Assembly: GCF_009372215.1 (NCBI RefSeq)
Contig: NZ_LWRV01000083.1
Location: forward strand, 1-36,781
DNA: 36,781 nucleotides
Direction: 5' to 3'
Source of the DNA: Acinetobacter portensis
Lineage (GTDB): Bacteria; Pseudomonadota; Gammaproteobacteria; Pseudomonadales; Moraxellaceae
Part shown: positions 34,577 through 36,781 of the stretch, one piece after another
Numbering within the stretch: the stretch's first letter is position 1
Layout: each line of letters opens with the position of its first letter
The notes under the pieces: generated by a model
Databases searched by the model: none
Told to the model about the DNA's origin: nothing
Seen by the model: only the letters and a program-made list of their open reading frames with translations
Program-made: the position numbers and the translations under genes

Positions 34577-34604
34577 AAAAAGGTCTGAATATTCAGACCT
34601 TTTT
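34577..34604. terminator. 28-bp perfect palindrome, bidirectional terminator
   Basis: AAAAAGGTCTGAAT (34577-34590) is followed at once by its exact reverse complement ATTCAGACCTTTTT (34591-34604). Both strands end in T tracts. It separates the hydrolase gene from yacG. Confidence 0.9.
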
Positions 34605-34623
34605 CTTTTCAAATATTTAAATC

Positions 34624-34809
34624 TTAATATTGATCTTCTTCACTGCCACCATCTGCTTGTGGTGCATCTTGAGTAGGAAGTTTATAACCTTCATTTGCCC
34701 AAGCCCCAAAGTCAATGAGTTTGCATCTTTCAGAACAAAAAGGGCGATATTCATTACCTTCCCAAGTGGTCAATTCGCCACAACGCGAGCAGTTTAAAGT
34801 TGTCGGCAT
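34624..34809 (-). CDS. yacG: DNA gyrase inhibitor YacG
   Basis: A 61-residue zinc-finger protein that in E. coli binds GyrB and inhibits gyrase. The four cysteines are C7-x2-C10 and C25-x3-C29. RPFCSERCKLIDFGAWANEG followed by YKLP is diagnostic. The C-terminus is acidic (GGSEEDQY). The start at 34809 has GGAG with 7 bases of spacing. It is alone on the minus strand, away from coaE/coaD-type neighbours it has in some other species. Confidence 0.96.
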   Translation of the reverse strand: MPTTLNCSRCGELTTWEGNEYRPFCSERCKLIDFGAWANEGYKLPTQDAPQADGGSEEDQY

Positions 34810-34901
34810 TTAAAAACTCCAAATGAAAACGGATGATTCAATTAGTCAAAAGCAATTGCACTTGTTAGACTTGTGCAGATTTTTATTAGTTTGATCTGAT
34901 T

Positions 34902-35555
34902 ATGCCAATTCGTCAATTTCAAGCACAGCGTATGCATGCTCCCCGAGATTTCCAAGCCATTTCGAATGAACCTATTTGCGTAGAAATTGGTGCGGGTAAA
35001 GGAAAGTACGCACTACTTTTTAGTGGACAAAACCCAAATAAGAAATTAATAGCGGTTGAACGTACACGTGAAAAGTTTTTGGCTATGCAAAAACAACATG
35101 GCATTGAAGGTCAAAGCAATTTTCAGCCTGTTCATGCAGATGCATTACCTTGGGTGGTTCATGCATTATTTCCTGCGCAAATTGAGCAATTTTTTATTTT
35201 GTACCCAAACCCAGAACCGCATAATCCTGCACAGCGTTGGTTAAATATGCCGTTCTTCGAGTTTTTAGTTTCTCGTTTGCAGGTGGGTGGCACCATTACT
35301 TTAGCGAGTAATATCCCTGAATATATTGAAGAAGCTCAAAAGCAATTGATTGATGTATGGAAGCTTCCTTTTGTAAAAGAAGTGATTCCTGCAACATCGG
35401 CACGTACGCATTTTGAAATTAAATATTTAGAACGTGGTGAATTGTGTCAGCAACTGATTATTACGAAGCCTGAAAATTACACCACCCGTTTTGATGATTT
35501 TCAGCCATTACAAGGTGTGAATCATACAAATACGACCGAAGTGAAAGCGGACTAA
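34902..35555 (+). CDS. TrmB-like SAM-dependent methyltransferase, divergent
   Basis: A class I methyltransferase most like tRNA (guanine-N7) methyltransferase TrmB. The SAM site is VEIGAGKGKYALLF (27-40), followed by IAVERTREK. The TrmB block that normally reads F-P-D-P-W-x-K is here FILYPNPEPHNPAQRW (98-113): N103 replaces the catalytic-region aspartate, E105 replaces tryptophan, and the basic run is lost. ARTHFEIKYLERGE (167-180) corresponds to the C-terminal T-x-F-E segment. So it may be a TrmB paralogue with another substrate. The start ATG 34902 has no strong ribosome binding site. The next gene begins 6 bases after its stop. Confidence 0.8.
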   Translation: MPIRQFQAQRMHAPRDFQAISNEPICVEIGAGKGKYALLFSGQNPNKKLIAVERTREKFLAMQKQHGIEGQSNFQPVHADALPWVVHALFPAQIEQFFILYPNPEPHNPAQRWLNMPFFEFLVSRLQVGGTITLASNIPEYIEEAQKQLIDVWKLPFVKEVIPATSARTHFEIKYLERGELCQQLIITKPENYTTRFDDFQPLQGVNHTNTTEVKAD

Positions 35556-35561
35556 GTTTTC

Positions 35562-36758
35562 ATGAAAAAGCGCATTGCAATTATTGGTGCAGGCCCTGCG
35601 GGACTTATGGCTGCTGAAGTATTGAGTCAGTATGACTACGACATTCATGTCTATGAGCAAAAACCATCTGCGGCTCGTAAGTTTTTAATGGCGGGCAAAA
35701 CGGGGCTGAATATTTCACATGCAGAAGATGTCGATGTTTTTGTACAACGATACGATCAAGTGGAATGGTTAAGCCCTTGGGTGAAACAGTGGGATGCGAC
35801 GTGGATTCAGTCTTGGATGAAAAGTCTTGGTATTGAATCTTATATTGGGACATCAGGACGTGTTTTTCCTATTGAAATGAAAGCTGCACCTTTACTTCGT
35901 GCGTGGTTAAAGCGCCTGATGGAAGATGGAGTTAAGTTTCACTATAGACACCAAGTTTTAGACATAAATGATGCAAATCTAAGTGTTCAGAATTTAGTGT
36001 CTGAACAAATTTTAGAAGAAAGATTTGATGCGATTGTTTTAGCGTGTGGCGCAGTGTCTTGGTCAAAGCTCGGCAGTGATGGTGCATGGCAAAAATGGTT
36101 GAATACTTCTGAAATAGAAACATTTCAAGCGAGTAATGCAGGCGTGGAAATTGCATGGTCTAAGTTCATGCAACCTGTATTTGGCGAGCCTTTGAAGCGT
36201 GTAGAAGCTTGGGTGAGCAATGGTGAAAAATCGAGTGGTGATATTGTTATTAGCCATTATGGTTTAGAAAGTGGCTTGGTCTATAAGCAAGGTCGCGCTT
36301 TGCGTGAGCAAGTGAAAGGTGGTCAATCTATGGCATTAACTTTAGATTTATTGCCCGATCAAAGTATTGAACAACTTACCCAAAAATTACAACCAAGTAA
36401 AAAACAATCTTTAAGCAATATTTGGCGAAAAGCAGGTTTAGATACAGCAAAAGCGAATTTAGTACGTGAGCTTGTGGCTAAAAGCCTTTGGACAGATGCA
36501 CATGCATTGGCGCAACAAGTGAAAAATTTAACGATTCCTTTAACAGGTTTTCGACCGATTGAAGAAGCGATTAGCTGTGCAGGCGGTGTGAAGAAAGAAG
36601 CATTGACTGAACACTTGCAGCTTAAATCAAATCCTGCATTATTTTTATGTGGTGAAATGCTCGATTGGGATGCACCGACAGGTGGTTATTTGCTGACTGC
36701 GTGTTTTGCAACAGGTCGGGCAGCAGGGCATGGCGTGCATCAGTATTTAAGTGAATAA
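35562..36758 (+). CDS. NAD(P)/FAD-dependent oxidoreductase, HI0933/TIGR03862-like flavoprotein
   Basis: A 398-residue flavoprotein. The N-terminal FAD site is IAIIGAGPAGLMAAEVL (5-21), and ARKFLMAGKTGLNISHAE is the second family motif. GRVFPIEMKAAPLLRAWL and, near the C-terminus, EEAISCAGGV and DAPTGGYLLTACFATGRAAG are typical of the HI0933-like group. The substrate and physiological role are unknown. It starts 6 bases after the TrmB-like gene, so they are probably co-transcribed and could act on related substrates (inference). The final 23 bases of the window after its stop hold nothing I can name. Confidence 0.9.
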   Translation: MKKRIAIIGAGPAGLMAAEVLSQYDYDIHVYEQKPSAARKFLMAGKTGLNISHAEDVDVFVQRYDQVEWLSPWVKQWDATWIQSWMKSLGIESYIGTSGRVFPIEMKAAPLLRAWLKRLMEDGVKFHYRHQVLDINDANLSVQNLVSEQILEERFDAIVLACGAVSWSKLGSDGAWQKWLNTSEIETFQASNAGVEIAWSKFMQPVFGEPLKRVEAWVSNGEKSSGDIVISHYGLESGLVYKQGRALREQVKGGQSMALTLDLLPDQSIEQLTQKLQPSKKQSLSNIWRKAGLDTAKANLVRELVAKSLWTDAHALAQQVKNLTIPLTGFRPIEEAISCAGGVKKEALTEHLQLKSNPALFLCGEMLDWDAPTGGYLLTACFATGRAAGHGVHQYLSE

Positions 36759-36781
36759 GGTAACCTGAGTTCGATATAAAA

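Noticed and set aside
1..36781. CRISPR arrays, tRNA or rRNA genes, insertion sequences, prophage or attachment sites
   Set aside because: I read for regularly spaced repeats, tRNA T-loop sequences, transposase motifs and integrase motifs and found none.

Overview
The window reads as chromosomal DNA of an Acinetobacter-type gammaproteobacterium. The clues are low GC with AT-rich spacers, a two-domain polyphosphate:AMP phosphotransferase of the kind described in Acinetobacter johnsonii, the gene order recC-recB-recD, and housekeeping genes (rpsO-pnp, priA, hslO, lnt-corC, tusA, ETF-QO, murI, hemH) that all look like this genus. The species was not determined. I saw no tRNA, rRNA, CRISPR array, insertion sequence or prophage.

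Left end (1-1405): a small accessory block of AT-rich genes. A 275-residue protein of unknown family runs into a T8 tract. One base fewer there would join it to a C-terminal TM2 membrane domain that now sits out of frame. The next gene encodes a small secreted protein with an Excalibur calcium-binding domain, and it is broken by an exact 7-bp tandem duplication inside the calcium loop. These two adjacent, simply reversible lesions are the most unusual feature of the window.

1406-13030: polyphosphate:AMP phosphotransferase (pap), a convergent DUF697-like gene, and the recC-recB-recD operon for the RecBCD helicase/nuclease. 12863-13527 holds no convincing protein gene but has two strong hairpins. 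13528-16330: rpsO with a clear sigma70 promoter and structured leader, then pnp.

16343-18468: a CorA-type metal channel gene flanked on both sides by DUF465/YdcH-like paralogues on the opposite strand, each with an inverted repeat just upstream. 18821-23901 (minus strand): priA, a KefB/C-type K+/H+ antiporter and hslO (Hsp33) are closely spaced and probably form one transcription unit. 24094-24535: a cold-shock protein gene with a long leader, followed by an AT-rich spacer and an orphan small membrane protein gene.

25307-30000: lnt and corC overlap by 4 nt. They diverge from tusA, which converges on ETF-QO. 30064-34604 (plus strand): DUF1285 gene, murI, a DUF4062 gene, hemH and a metallo-beta-lactamase-fold hydrolase gene in one probable operon. 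The DUF4062 gene is the most interesting intact gene, because that domain is better known from signalling and defence-like proteins. The window ends with yacG (minus), a divergent TrmB-like methyltransferase and a flavoprotein of the HI0933/TIGR03862 type.
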